Shown: positions 7,997-16,977 of the stretch, one piece after another
Layout: each line of letters starts with the position of its first letter
How positions within the stretch are numbered: the first letter of the stretch is position 1
Source of the DNA: Litorimonas sp965205225
Lineage (GTDB): Bacteria > Pseudomonadota > Alphaproteobacteria > Caulobacterales > Maricaulaceae
DNA length: 64,000 nt
Direction: 5' to 3'
Assembly: GCA_965205225.1 (NCBI GenBank)
Contig: CBDBFZ010000001.1
Span: 62,001-126,000, forward strand
Position numbers and translations under genes: made by a program
The notes under the pieces: generated by a model
The model's input: only the letters and a program-made list of their open reading frames with translations
What the model was told of the DNA's origin: nothing
Database searches by the model: none

Positions 7997-8619
7997 TGAC
8001 GGCGATACAGCTGGCGCGTATAGGGGAGGCGGTCTTTGTGGCTGCTTATTGGCATGGTTGTGAAGATCGGCCTCACCCTAGCGAGACGATGACGATGTTC
8101 AAAAAGCGCCGGCGCAAATATAAGTTGGCGCAGGCCGAGGCGGCTCGGGTGGATCCCGCTACGCCGATTGATCGCCGCGCGTTGCAGGGCCGGATGCGGG
8201 CAGGCGGTCCGTCGGGCTGTCGGCGCGGAGCGGATTTGCCAGCAGTTTTGATGACCTGGTTTAATCGCGGCCTGGCGAGCGCCGTCATGGTCCGCGCGGC
8301 GGAACGGTTTATCTCTGATTATCATGCGGGGTTCAGCCGGACAGTGCGCGGCGTGCGGTATGCGGAGCGGGTCGATGGCGGCGGCGGGTCTGGTGACGGT
8401 GAGATCCCCGGACTGGATGCGCGTGAGCGGCACGCTGCGGCGATGGCGGCGATGGGATTGTCGACTGCCCCTGCGGTGAAGGCGTGGTTAGTTGACGGCG
8501 TAAGTGCTGGCACTGCTGTTTCTGTATCAAGCGGGTGGAAGAAAGATAGTTCGGCTCGCGCGGCGGCAGGCGGCGCGCTTCTGGTCGGCTTGGATAGTCT
8601 TGTGAAATTTTACGGTTGA
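7993..8619 (+). CDS. hypothetical phage protein upstream of terminase
   Basis: About 208 residues from ATG 7993 (stop of the upstream frame overlaps). The N-terminal third is basic (FKKRRRKYKLAQAEAARVD) and the middle has AERFISDYHAGFSRTVRGVRYAERV, which weakly recalls DNA-binding domains found in alphaproteobacterial phages; I cannot name the family with confidence. Its place directly before the cos/terminase region is where late regulators often lie. It ends one base before the GC-rich candidate cos site. Confidence 0.6.
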   Translation: MMTAIQLARIGEAVFVAAYWHGCEDRPHPSETMTMFKKRRRKYKLAQAEAARVDPATPIDRRALQGRMRAGGPSGCRRGADLPAVLMTWFNRGLASAVMVRAAERFISDYHAGFSRTVRGVRYAERVDGGGGSGDGEIPGLDARERHAAAMAAMGLSTAPAVKAWLVDGVSAGTAVSVSSGWKKDSSARAAAGGALLVGLDSLVKFYG

Positions 8620-8815
8620 CCCCGGGCCCCGGGCCGAGTAGAAATCAGATATTCTCCCAAGAACCATCGAAAATTATACGCTCGGGTCCTTCCTCGGACC
8701 CGAGATGTAAATGGTGGGCCTTAGGCATTTATAAAATCCGTCTCTGGATTTTCTGAAAAGGGTTGCGTTTTCTCCTTCGGTTTGCGTTTCCCGCCCGCGG
8801 TTTTGGCCGCATAAA
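8620..8815 (+). other. non-coding region with candidate cos site
   Basis: A 196-bp gap immediately upstream of the small terminase gene, the position of cos in lambda. It starts with a GC-only stretch containing CCCGGG twice (8621-8633). A 9-bp perfect hairpin follows (CTCGGGTCC 8681-8689 with its complement 8696-8704), without a T-run. Then come three spaced direct repeats of the form GGTTTGCGTTT at 8761, 8779 and 8799, the last degenerate. The repeats could be terminase-binding (cosB-like) sites and the GC block the nick site; this is inference from position and layout. Confidence 0.45.
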
Positions 8816-9493
8816 ATGACGAAAGAAAAAATCAGCATAACCGCCTGTGCCAAGAGGCTGAGTGTGTCCGAACGCGCGCCTGTCTCTCGCCAAGCCTTGA
8901 CCAAATATATCGACAGGCACGACCTCCCGACCTACAAAAAGGGCAAGCGCCGCGTCGTCCTGCTGGACGAAATCGCCGCCGCCCGCCAATCCTTCACCCG
9001 CGAAGTGCAGCGCGGGCTCCACAGCGAAACTCACGAGATCGACACACCCGAAGCGCCGCAAAAATTCGCCAGCCTCGACACAGCTCGCGACGCGAAAGCC
9101 CGCAAGGAAAACGCTCAGGCCGAGCGCGAAGAGCTGGCACTCGCCAAAGCCAAAGGCGAGCTGGTCGACCTCGCCCAGGCCGAAGCCGCCGCGTCCGAAA
9201 CGTTCACGGTTTTGAAAGATCATCTGATCGGTGCGACCTTGTCCGACACGGCCGACCGCGTCATATCCGTGCTCGGCCTGGGCGATGCATCCAAGCGCCC
9301 GGTGCAGGCCGCCATCCGCGAAACCCTCGACACCGCCCTAATCGCCGTCGCCGACACGCTGACCGAACTACTCGCCGATATGGCCGACGAAGCCCCAACT
9401 GATACGCGCCAGCGCTTTGACTATCTTACCGCCGCCGCTGCAGCCCTGCGCGCAGATCCTGCGCAGATCGCCGGCCTGATGGACGCTGCCTGA
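8816..9493 (+). CDS. terminase small subunit (Nu1-like)
   Basis: A 225-residue DNA-packaging protein. The N-terminus is a helix-turn-helix (ITACAKRLSVSERAPVSRQALTKYIDRHDLP) like lambda Nu1. A long charged helix follows (ARKENAQAEREELALAKAKGELVDLAQAEAA), the signature of GpA-associated small terminases; that segment normally mediates oligomerisation. It would bind cos DNA just upstream and recruit the large subunit encoded next (ATGA overlap). Length and order agree with lambda-like alphaproteobacterial phages. Confidence 0.8.
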   Translation: MTKEKISITACAKRLSVSERAPVSRQALTKYIDRHDLPTYKKGKRRVVLLDEIAAARQSFTREVQRGLHSETHEIDTPEAPQKFASLDTARDAKARKENAQAEREELALAKAKGELVDLAQAEAAASETFTVLKDHLIGATLSDTADRVISVLGLGDASKRPVQAAIRETLDTALIAVADTLTELLADMADEAPTDTRQRFDYLTAAAAALRADPAQIAGLMDAA

Positions 9494-11697
9494 TGCGCCT
9501 CATCGCATTCCCTCCCCGTAAAATTCTGACTGGTCTGGTCTGCGCCTCCGTCATGGTCGCTCAGTTTGCGGCCGCCGCCATTCCGCGGCAGCAAAGCACG
9601 GTCTCGACCTGGGCCGGCACGACCCGCATGGTCTCGGCCGAATCTGGCTCCCGCTTCCCGGGCCGCTGGGATCCGAACCGGGTCCCATATCTCAACGCCA
9701 TTATGGACGCATGCGGCCCGCAGGACCCGTCACAGATCATCGCCATCCCCGGCTCCGCCCAGTCTGGCAAATCCGAAGTCGCGCTGAACACCATTGGCCG
9801 CGCGATCGAGGAGGACCCGATGGGCATCCTCGTCGTCCTTCCGACCCACACAGAGGCCGCAAAATGGTCTGAAATCAAGCTGGAGCCGATGATCTCGGCC
9901 ACGCCAGAGCTCGTCCGCCGCGTCTATTCCCGCCACGGCGAAAAACGCAGTTCTCAATCGCGCAAGAAATTTCGCGACGGCTTTCTTCAAATCGCCTCGG
10001 CCAACGCCACTGCCAATCTGCAGATGATCTCGGTCGGCTTGATTGTTGATGAGGAGGTCAGCGAGTGGCCGCTTCCCGATCCCGATGATGATCGCGGCGA
10101 TCCTTTCGATCAGGCACAGGCCCGCGGAACTATTTATGGCGAATCGCTCAAAACCATCGTCCCGTCGACCCCGGGCAAAATCGGTGCCTGCCGCGTCTCG
10201 GCCCTGTACGCTGTCGGCACGCAGCATCGCTGGGTCTGGACCTGCCCGCATTGCGGCGATGGGTTCATCCCGCGCTTTGCCCACCTGGTCCGTACCGGCT
10301 CGGGCACGACGGCTCGGGTTGATCTCGCCCCGCCTTGCTGCGGGGTTCTGATCGGGCACGCTCATAAAACAGCGATGAACCTGTCCGGCCGCTGGGTCCC
10401 GACCTTCCCCTCCGAAAACCCGAACAATCCGGCCCCGGCCGCCAAACCCAATCCGAAAGACCCTTCTGACAGGCGCCTCGCCGACGTCATCCCCGCCGCC
10501 GATATTGACGCGGCGGTGGCCCGGGATTGTGAGGGGCGGGATAAAAGTTTCCACATTTGGCAGGGTATCTCGCCCTTCTCGACCTGGACGATCATCCACC
10601 GCAAATATCGCGAGGCCAAAGGTGATCCGGCCAAGATGATCGCTTTTACGCAGCAGGTTTTGGGCGAAGCCTATGACGCGGAGATGGACACGCCAGATTA
10701 TGAACGCCTGTTCGAAATGGCTGGCGGCGCGCCTAACATCAAAACTTCGCCCGTTCGCCGCGGCATTGTTCCCACCTGGGCTAGCTTCCTGACCGCCGCG
10801 GCAGACCTGCAGGGTGACCGCTTCGAGTGGGCCGTCTATGCCTGGGGTCCAGGCCCGCGAGGCGCTTGTATTGATCACGGCGTCATTGACACGCCCCCGC
10901 TACAGCCCTCTGGCTGGCGCGATCTGCGCGCCGTCTATGCGCGCGAATATGCCTCGCCCCATCTACGCCCGCAAATGGCGCGCAGAATGGGCACAGATAC
11001 GGGTGGCCATGATACCCAGGCGGCCTACCGCTTTATCGTGGGCAATCCAGACGTGATCGGCTTGAAGGGTATGACGGGCCCCAATGCCCGGTTTGAGCCG
11101 CTGCATCAACCCTCGCGCAAAGGTGGCCGCCTAAAATCCCGCGACGGGGCGACGGCGCTGCGCGTCCCGCTCACCCTGCTCAACACGCATAAGCTTAAAA
11201 AATATGTCTATTCAGGGCTCGATAATGCGCTGATGGCCTATGATGCGGGTACTATTGGGGAGGGGCTACACCTCTTCTTCCACGACGAAATCGAAGCTGA
11301 ATTTACACAGCAAATAACCGCTGAACAGCTGATCGTCGACCCGGTCCGCAATCAGGAAAAATGGGTCAAAACGGCCTCACGTCCGAATGAACAGCTCGAC
11401 CTCGCCGTCTACAACCTATCACTCTCCATCCAATTCGGCCTGTTCCGAATGACGACGGATGATTGGGAAACCCTGTTTTTGCGCGAAGCGTCAGACCCCG
11501 CCACCCTAGACCTGACGCCGCTCGAATTACTCGCCCGCGAAGAGGCCGACACCCCCGCCCCGCTGCCCCGCCAGAGCGACAAAGACGCTGCTGACGGCCC
11601 CAAAATCCCGGACTGGTTGCGCCGCCAGATCGATATGAACAAAGGCGCGTCCCAATTGCCCAAGCCCAGCTCGCCAAAATCGGGGCCGTCATCATGA
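9493..11697 (+). CDS. terminase large subunit, GpA family
   Basis: A 734-residue packaging motor and cos-cutting nuclease. The Walker A motif is IPGSAQSGKSE near residue 92, the acidic Walker B-like motif is GLIVDEEVSEWP near 185, and a zinc-binding pair WTCPHCGDGF / PPCCGV lies near 250-285. The C-terminal part (LQGDRFEWAVYAWGP, GTDTGGHDTQAAYRF) is the RNase H-like nuclease domain with acidic residues expected for metal binding. An N-terminal hydrophobic stretch (ILTGLVCASVMVAQFAAAA) precedes the usual start of homology and may be an unusual extension. Its 3' end overlaps the gpW-like gene. Confidence 0.93.
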   Translation: MRLIAFPPRKILTGLVCASVMVAQFAAAAIPRQQSTVSTWAGTTRMVSAESGSRFPGRWDPNRVPYLNAIMDACGPQDPSQIIAIPGSAQSGKSEVALNTIGRAIEEDPMGILVVLPTHTEAAKWSEIKLEPMISATPELVRRVYSRHGEKRSSQSRKKFRDGFLQIASANATANLQMISVGLIVDEEVSEWPLPDPDDDRGDPFDQAQARGTIYGESLKTIVPSTPGKIGACRVSALYAVGTQHRWVWTCPHCGDGFIPRFAHLVRTGSGTTARVDLAPPCCGVLIGHAHKTAMNLSGRWVPTFPSENPNNPAPAAKPNPKDPSDRRLADVIPAADIDAAVARDCEGRDKSFHIWQGISPFSTWTIIHRKYREAKGDPAKMIAFTQQVLGEAYDAEMDTPDYERLFEMAGGAPNIKTSPVRRGIVPTWASFLTAAADLQGDRFEWAVYAWGPGPRGACIDHGVIDTPPLQPSGWRDLRAVYAREYASPHLRPQMARRMGTDTGGHDTQAAYRFIVGNPDVIGLKGMTGPNARFEPLHQPSRKGGRLKSRDGATALRVPLTLLNTHKLKKYVYSGLDNALMAYDAGTIGEGLHLFFHDEIEAEFTQQITAEQLIVDPVRNQEKWVKTASRPNEQLDLAVYNLSLSIQFGLFRMTTDDWETLFLREASDPATLDLTPLELLAREEADTPAPLPRQSDKDAADGPKIPDWLRRQIDMNKGASQLPKPSSPKSGPSS

Positions 11698-11975
11698 CCG
11701 CCTCGCGCTGCAATCAGCTAAAAACAGAGATCGCCGAAGCCAGACAGGCGCTGGCAGAGAAACGTCTCGGCCACCAGGCGGTGCTGGTTCAAATGGGCCC
11801 AGAAGTGACCCGGTTCGCGGGTACTTCGATCAGCGCTATTCAGGCCCATATCGCCGATCTGGAATCCGAATTCACCGGCCTGTCTTGCCCTGCCTTACTG
11901 GGCGAGGCGGCAGCAGACACAATTCCCCGCCGCAAACGCCGCGGCCCCCTGCGCGGACCGATCGGGCGCCGCTAA
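11694..11975 (+). CDS. gpW-like head-tail joining protein
   Basis: A 93-residue protein between the large terminase and portal genes, where lambda has W. The first half is a helical hairpin (ETEIAEARQALAEKRL-type) as in the gpW fold, followed by an Arg-rich tail (PRRKRRGPLRGPIGRR). gpW-type proteins stabilise packaged heads and prepare the portal for tail joining. The family match rests on size, position and helix pattern. Confidence 0.65.
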   Translation: MTASRCNQLKTEIAEARQALAEKRLGHQAVLVQMGPEVTRFAGTSISAIQAHIADLESEFTGLSCPALLGEAAADTIPRRKRRGPLRGPIGRR

Positions 11976-11981
11976 CTCGCC

Positions 11982-13634
11982 ATGACCTTATCATCGCAGA
12001 CTCAGGCAACCGGCTTGTTTAAGCCTGATGGCCGCGCCGTGACCCGCTCTGACGTTGCCCGCGCCCGTGCTGCTGGCAAAGTTTCGGCCCTGACCTCCCG
12101 CAGCGCCTATCGCGGCGCCGGCGGATCGACACAGGAACTGGCCGTCTTCGATGCGCCCAATCTTTCCGCCAATGCGGCCAACCGCTGGGAGCGCCAACGC
12201 ATTGCCGATCGCGCCCGTCAACTGGTGCGCGACGAAGCCGAAGCCGCCGCCGGCGTGCGCGAATCCGTCGGCATGGTCGTCGGATCGGGCTGGCGTCTGC
12301 GCTCACTGCCGGACGCGCCCAGCCTCGGCATTAGCGAAGAGGACGCCAAAACCCTTGGCGATTCCATTGAACGCGTCGTCTCGACCTGGGCGACTGATCC
12401 GCTCCTGCGCTGCGATTTGGCGATGCGTCACGACTTTGGCGGCCTGCTCCGCCTGCTCTGGGGAGAATGGAAAACGGCGGGCGAGTCCCTGATCACGCTT
12501 AATCTGCGCGGCCGTTATAATCCACCACTCACCACCACCGTCAATGTGGTCGACACCGCCCGGCTCTCCACCCCGTCTGGCGAGATCGAAACGCGATTCC
12601 TTCAGGACGGCGTCGAAATGGACGCGGACGGCGCGCCGATTGCCTATCATATTCGCCGCGCTCATCCCGGTGATTTCGGCGTCTCCGCGCTCGACACCAT
12701 GATCTGGGATCGGATCCCGCGTTTTTCAGATTATGGCCGCCCGGTCTGCGCCCACGGTTTTGAATCCAAACAGCCTGGCCAGGCTCGCGGTGTCTCGCCC
12801 TTCGCGCCGCTCATCGAAACCTTCATCATGATCGGCCAGTATAAATCGGCCGAACTGCAATCCGCCCTGATCAATGCGCTGTTCGGGGCCTTTGTCCGTT
12901 CGGGATTTGATCCCCAATCTGTCGCCGAAATCCTTGGGGTCGGGGACAATAGCGGCATTGACCTGTCGACCTTCCAGGATGCGCGTTCGACCTTTTATGA
13001 AAACTCGCCCGTTGAATTTATGGGCACGCGCATCCCAGTCTTGATGCCCGGCGACAGCGTCGAGCTCAACACCGCCCCGCGCCAGGCATCCGCATTCGCA
13101 ACCTTTTATCAGACGCTGATGCAGAGCGCCGCCGCACAGCTCGGCCTGTTCGAGGGCCAGATGACGGGTAATTTCAAAGGCATGAATTACTCCAACCTAC
13201 GCGGCGCGTTCAATCAGGTCTGGAATCAGGTTTATGTGCAGCGCGCTGATTTTGGCAGCCAGATCGTCCGCCCCATCATCCTCGCCCTGATTGATGAAGC
13301 CGAAGATCAAGGCCTGCTCGAAGTGCCGGCGGGCTGTGTTAATCTTTGGGATAATCCGGCGGCCTGGTGCCGCTCCGAATTTATTGGTCCGGCTCGCGGG
13401 CAGGTAGATCCCGAAAAAGAAGCGAAAGCCGAACTGCTCCGACTCGAAGGCAATCTCGACACGCGCACTGATATCGCCGCATCACATGGCCGGGATTTTG
13501 AAGACCTTGTCCGGACTTGGGCGCGCGAAACCGCCTTTATGAAAGAACACGGTATCAACCCCGCAGTGCGCGAATCCGCGCTGGCCCCATCAAATCCGAC
13601 TGATGCACCGCCCTTTGAAGGGGCCACGACCTAA
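11982..13634 (+). CDS. portal protein, lambda family
   Basis: A 550-residue portal, normal length. Recognisable blocks include ANRWERQRIADRARQLVRDE near 65-85, GVRESVGMVVGSGWRLR, ESLITLNLRGR, and FYQTLMQSAAAQLGLFEGQMTGNFKGMNYSNLRGAFNQVW near 385-425, the conserved core of lambda B-type portals. Twelve copies form the DNA entry ring where terminase docks. It lies six bases after the gpW-like gene and five bases before the protease. Confidence 0.92.
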   Translation: MTLSSQTQATGLFKPDGRAVTRSDVARARAAGKVSALTSRSAYRGAGGSTQELAVFDAPNLSANAANRWERQRIADRARQLVRDEAEAAAGVRESVGMVVGSGWRLRSLPDAPSLGISEEDAKTLGDSIERVVSTWATDPLLRCDLAMRHDFGGLLRLLWGEWKTAGESLITLNLRGRYNPPLTTTVNVVDTARLSTPSGEIETRFLQDGVEMDADGAPIAYHIRRAHPGDFGVSALDTMIWDRIPRFSDYGRPVCAHGFESKQPGQARGVSPFAPLIETFIMIGQYKSAELQSALINALFGAFVRSGFDPQSVAEILGVGDNSGIDLSTFQDARSTFYENSPVEFMGTRIPVLMPGDSVELNTAPRQASAFATFYQTLMQSAAAQLGLFEGQMTGNFKGMNYSNLRGAFNQVWNQVYVQRADFGSQIVRPIILALIDEAEDQGLLEVPAGCVNLWDNPAAWCRSEFIGPARGQVDPEKEAKAELLRLEGNLDTRTDIAASHGRDFEDLVRTWARETAFMKEHGINPAVRESALAPSNPTDAPPFEGATT

Positions 13635-13639
13635 ACACC

Positions 13640-15322
13640 ATGCCTGACATTGCCAACATCCCGCTCACCCTGACCCTGACAGGGCGTCCACTGCTGCTTT
13701 ATCCGGGCGTCGTACCAGAGCTCAATGCCCGCCTGACCGACGCCCATCGCGGTCGGGCCGAACGCCGCACCGCACACCTAACCAATCGTGCCCTGCGCCG
13801 GGCCGCCCGCCAGGCTTCTCCATCGCCCGATGCCGCCGCACCGGCGACAGTCACGCTTGGCCTGCCGGACTCGGTCACCGCGCCCAATGCTAAACTGATC
13901 CTTAATCCACAAGCAGATGAGGGCGACCCCGACTCCGCCGCCCCCTATCTCGCCATCATCGAAATAAACGGCCCTTTGCTCAACAAAGCCTGGCTGATGC
14001 AGGATGACATGGGTCAGGCGATAATCTGCATGGACGGCTATGACCGGATCGAAGCCGCCGCCACTCGCGCTGTACTGGATGATCAATGCGCCGGCCTGCT
14101 GCTGGCTATCGACAGTCCGGGCGGACACGTCATGGGATGTTTTGAATGTGCCGATGCACTCCGTGCTTTGGATGCTGTTAAGCCGATCACGGCGCATACT
14201 GACGGCATGATGTGCTCCGGCGCTTACGCCATTGGCGCGGCGACTCGGCGCATCTCCGCTTCGCTCACCGCTTATATCGGCTCGGTCGGCGTCATATATG
14301 GGCGCGTCGACGAGACGGCGAAACTGGAGCAGGCCGGCATCCGCATTGATCTGATCACGTCAGGCCCGCAGAAAAGTTGGGGCTATCCCGAATCCAAAAT
14401 GGATGAGGCCGAAGCCGCCGCGCTCCATACCGAAATCAATCAAATCGCGGACATGTTCGCAGACCGCGTCGCCGCCACCCGCCCGCTGGACTCCGCCGCC
14501 ATTCTCGCCCTGGAGGCCGGGACCTGGATGGCTGGTGATGCGGTAACCCGCGGCCTGTCCGACGCCACCGAACGCAAAGACGCCGCGCTCGAAACCCTTG
14601 CTCAAATTGCTCTCGCGCCGGCCCCCGTCCCGGCGGCGAATAGCCAATCTAACCCTGACGGGACCCCACCAACCGAAAAGGAGGCTTCGATGAAGTCCAC
14701 GCTAAAACTTCGGGCGGCCCTGTCGGCCTCCCTGCTCGCCATTGCATCAGTGATGGCGACCAACCACCCCGCCGCGGCTGGTCTTGACAAGACCGCGCTC
14801 ACCGCCGCCCTCAAGGCCGAAACAGAATCCACGGTTGATGCGATGGAGGATGATGAGATCGCCGCCGCCGCCGAGGAAGATACGGACGAAATGGAAGATG
14901 ATGATGACATCTCCGCTATGGATGAAGACGAAATGGATGATGATGAGGATGAGGATGTCTCCGCGACTAAGATCGCCGCGTCTCGCATCGCCCACGCCGC
15001 CCTCGCTCGCGTCAAGGCGTTATCCACGCCAAAATCGGCGCTCACCGATCAAATCGATCCGGCCACTGCCACCGCGATCCAGGCTCTGCCAGAGGCTAAA
15101 GGCCGAGACAGACAGGCAGCGGCCCTCTCCATCACGCCCGGCATGACGGTGGATAGTGCCCGGCGCATCCTCGGTGCGTCTGGTAAGGATAAGACCTCGC
15201 GTCTCGCCACAGTGCCGGACCCGAAAGTTGGTGCCGCCCCGCGCAGCTCCAAGGTCAGCCCCGCCGACGCCGCCCAACTGGCCAACGCCAAAGCGATCCG
15301 CGAAAAAGCGGGTCTCGCTTAG
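13640..15322 (+). CDS. S49-family capsid protease with C-terminal scaffold region (gpC-like)
   Basis: A 560-residue protein laid out like lambda gpC. The protease domain spans about residues 95-310. LLLAIDSPGG and the nucleophile region MMCSGAYAIGAATRRI carry the SppA-type catalytic Ser, and a conserved YIGSVGVIYGRVD block is followed by ITSGPQKSWGYPESKM with the catalytic Lys region. A Pro/Ala linker then leads into a scaffold-like section with a very acidic patch (about residues 405-450). It should assemble inside the prohead, clear scaffold and cut itself. The scaffold part can also be made separately from an internal start at 14690. Confidence 0.9.
   Translation: MPDIANIPLTLTLTGRPLLLYPGVVPELNARLTDAHRGRAERRTAHLTNRALRRAARQASPSPDAAAPATVTLGLPDSVTAPNAKLILNPQADEGDPDSAAPYLAIIEINGPLLNKAWLMQDDMGQAIICMDGYDRIEAAATRAVLDDQCAGLLLAIDSPGGHVMGCFECADALRALDAVKPITAHTDGMMCSGAYAIGAATRRISASLTAYIGSVGVIYGRVDETAKLEQAGIRIDLITSGPQKSWGYPESKMDEAEAAALHTEINQIADMFADRVAATRPLDSAAILALEAGTWMAGDAVTRGLSDATERKDAALETLAQIALAPAPVPAANSQSNPDGTPPTEKEASMKSTLKLRAALSASLLAIASVMATNHPAAAGLDKTALTAALKAETESTVDAMEDDEIAAAAEEDTDEMEDDDDISAMDEDEMDDDEDEDVSATKIAASRIAHAALARVKALSTPKSALTDQIDPATATAIQALPEAKGRDRQAAALSITPGMTVDSARRILGASGKDKTSRLATVPDPKVGAAPRSSKVSPADAAQLANAKAIREKAGLA
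14690..15322 (+). CDS. nested scaffolding protein (Nu3-like), internal in-frame start
   Basis: Inside the protease gene a full Shine-Dalgarno AAGGAGG (14678-14684) stands five bases before an in-frame ATG (14690, residue 351 of the long protein). This gives a 210-residue product. Lambda makes its scaffold Nu3 from the same kind of internal start in C. The product would be acidic, with a cluster of Asp/Glu near its residues 50-100 and a helical C-terminus. Its first 30 residues look like a signal peptide (KSTLKLRAALSASLLAIAS), which is odd for a cytoplasmic scaffold and is probably coincidental helix. Confidence 0.7.
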   Translation: MKSTLKLRAALSASLLAIASVMATNHPAAAGLDKTALTAALKAETESTVDAMEDDEIAAAAEEDTDEMEDDDDISAMDEDEMDDDEDEDVSATKIAASRIAHAALARVKALSTPKSALTDQIDPATATAIQALPEAKGRDRQAAALSITPGMTVDSARRILGASGKDKTSRLATVPDPKVGAAPRSSKVSPADAAQLANAKAIREKAGLA

Positions 15323-15379
15323 CCCCCTGTCTGGGCCACGCGGCCCAGACCTCTCCCCATCTAATCAAGGACCCACATT

Positions 15380-15763
15380 ATGGCTTACCCTAGCGACAGC
15401 AGCACGATACGCCGCAAACTCTCCGATTGGCTCAAATACGAAGCCGATCCCAATCATTGCCGAAACGAGGCCGTCCTCACCGCCCCGGCTGGAGGCTATG
15501 ACCTGCAAACCGGCACGCTTCTGACCGGCGGTGACACGCCCGTCCCTTACGTCGAATCCGCGCCAAAGGCGGTCACAGGCATCCTCATCACGGATGTCAA
15601 AATCGACGAAGACGATGACCTCCCCATTGCTCAGCTCAGAAGAGGTCCGGCCACGATCAATACCAATGAGATCAATATGCCCACCGCTTCGGCCAAAAAT
15701 ACCACGGTCACCACCGCGCTAACCAAGCTTAACTTCAAGCTGGTGAAAGGCGTCGACGCCTAA
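15380..15763 (+). CDS. head decoration protein (gpD-like)
   Basis: A 127-residue protein directly upstream of the capsid gene. The segment ETGTLLTGG-like (LQTGTLLTGGDTPVPY) and the following ITDVKIDEDDDLPIAQLRRGPATIN match the lambda D/HDPD family, trimers of which stabilise the expanded head. The first 30 residues (RKLSDWLKYEADPNHCR) are the usual leader helix. Ribosome site AAGGA precedes the start. Confidence 0.85.
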   Translation: MAYPSDSSTIRRKLSDWLKYEADPNHCRNEAVLTAPAGGYDLQTGTLLTGGDTPVPYVESAPKAVTGILITDVKIDEDDDLPIAQLRRGPATINTNEINMPTASAKNTTVTTALTKLNFKLVKGVDA

Positions 15764-15847
15764 ATCCCGCTCACCCTGACCTTCTGGTCGGCGCGGCATC
15801 CCCCGCGCCGGCCTCAACCCTGCCCCCCTCCTTAGAAAGAAATCGCC

Positions 15848-16879
15848 ATGACTTTTCCCTTCAATATCAATCGCGTCGCCCAAGCGGTCGACGTTCTGCC
15901 CAATCTTTACAACCGCGTCGGCGAACTGGTTGGGTTTGAACCGATCCGCCAAGCCGAAACCACGGTCACCCTGATCCGCCGCAAAGGCGAAATCGTCTTG
16001 CTGGATCCCATCGCTCGCGATGCGCCCCGGCAAGAACTGGACGGTGAAGATGAAACCTCGCTCAGTTTTGTCGTCCCTTCGCGTAAAATTGGTGCGACCC
16101 TCACGCCCAGCGATATTCAAAATATCACCGCCTTCGCCCCAGGCGAGCGTCAACTCGAACAGATGAGCTCGGCCTATAATCGGAAATTGATGCGCGTGCG
16201 CCAACCGCATGACATCACATTCGAACATATTCGGATGGGCGCGATTAAAGGCCTGATCAAATCGCCCAAAGGCACGACCATGTATGATTTGTTCGGCGTG
16301 TTTGATGTGCCAAAAAAGGTCATTACGGTCGATCTCACGGATGACGGTTTCGACATCCTCGCCATCACGGAACAAATTGCCGATCATATTGGCAATAATC
16401 TGCATGGCGAAACGGCTACGGGCATCCACGCCCTCGTCGATTCGGCTGCCATTCGCCAGCTGCGCACGCATAAGAGCTACCAGAAATATCTGGACGGTCA
16501 TGCCGCATCGCTGGAACAGTTGGCCGCCTCGCGGGCGACGGTCACCAGCCCAAATAATCAGCGCTCGCTATTGGTCGATGGCGTGATCCTCGAAGGCTAT
16601 TCGGGTCAGGCGAAGAACTCCGCCGGCACGAACGTCAAATTCATTGATGACAATCGCGGTCACGTCTTTCCAACCGGGACGACGACCATGTTCTCGGATG
16701 TGGATGTGCCGGCCAACCGGACCGATGAGGTCAATGTTGCCCCGTCGACCGAGATCAAAATCTATCCGTATGAATTGCCGCAAGGTAAGGGCTTCGATCT
16801 GGACACGGAAAGCAACAAAATGGCCTTCTGTAACCGGCCCGAGGCGCTGATCGAGCTGCAATTCACCCTGGCTGCCTAA
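15848..16879 (+). CDS. major capsid protein E
   Basis: A 343-residue capsid protein of the lambda gpE/HK97-fold family. The pattern FNINRVAQAVDVLPNLYNRVGELVGFEP at the N-terminus and HEHIRMGAIKG-like (EHIRMGAIKGLIKSPKG) near residue 120 are conserved in the family, as is the C-terminal NRPEALIELQFT. AGAAAG precedes the start. A strong terminator directly after it would limit read-through into the tail genes. Confidence 0.93.
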   Translation: MTFPFNINRVAQAVDVLPNLYNRVGELVGFEPIRQAETTVTLIRRKGEIVLLDPIARDAPRQELDGEDETSLSFVVPSRKIGATLTPSDIQNITAFAPGERQLEQMSSAYNRKLMRVRQPHDITFEHIRMGAIKGLIKSPKGTTMYDLFGVFDVPKKVITVDLTDDGFDILAITEQIADHIGNNLHGETATGIHALVDSAAIRQLRTHKSYQKYLDGHAASLEQLAASRATVTSPNNQRSLLVDGVILEGYSGQAKNSAGTNVKFIDDNRGHVFPTGTTTMFSDVDVPANRTDEVNVAPSTEIKIYPYELPQGKGFDLDTESNKMAFCNRPEALIELQFTLAA

Positions 16880-16903
16880 GTCTGCTCGCCAGGACAGACA
16901 TTC

Positions 16904-16941
16904 AAAGCCCGCCGGTCTCAAGAGTTTCCGGCGGGCTTTTT
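16904..16941 (+). terminator. rho-independent terminator after the capsid gene
   Basis: A perfect 12-bp stem (AAAGCCCGCCGG 16904-16915 with CCGGCGGGCTTT 16928-16939), a 12-nt loop and a short T-run. It lies 24 bp after the capsid stop and would reduce transcription from the head genes into the tail genes, or be partly read through late in infection. Confidence 0.85.
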
Positions 16942-16977
16942 AAGCCTGTCTCTCATCCCAAATCCAACCAGCGAACA

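Larger units (their letters stand above)
5359..11397 (+). repeat. direct repeat, copy 1 (prophage left end)
   Basis: This 6,039-bp stretch, from the prophage left edge into the large terminase gene, recurs at 57962-64000 with a constant offset of 52,603. I saw no difference in the stretches compared, and the predicted proteins of both copies are the same. The copy continues beyond the window, so the repeat is only a lower bound. Confidence 0.95.

Noticed and set aside
8681..8704. Hairpin as a transcription terminator
   Set aside because: No T-run follows, and the position before the small terminase gene favours a packaging or regulatory role.
9730..10878. Long minus-strand frame (382 codons) opposite the terminase
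   Set aside because: It is a shadow of the strongly supported terminase gene; composition is Arg/Gly/Asp-rich with no motif, and the same happens in the second copy.
14690..14780. Exported protein starting at the internal methionine
   Set aside because: The hydrophobic start resembles a signal peptide, but the frame is the C-terminal scaffold part of a capsid protease, so export is implausible.
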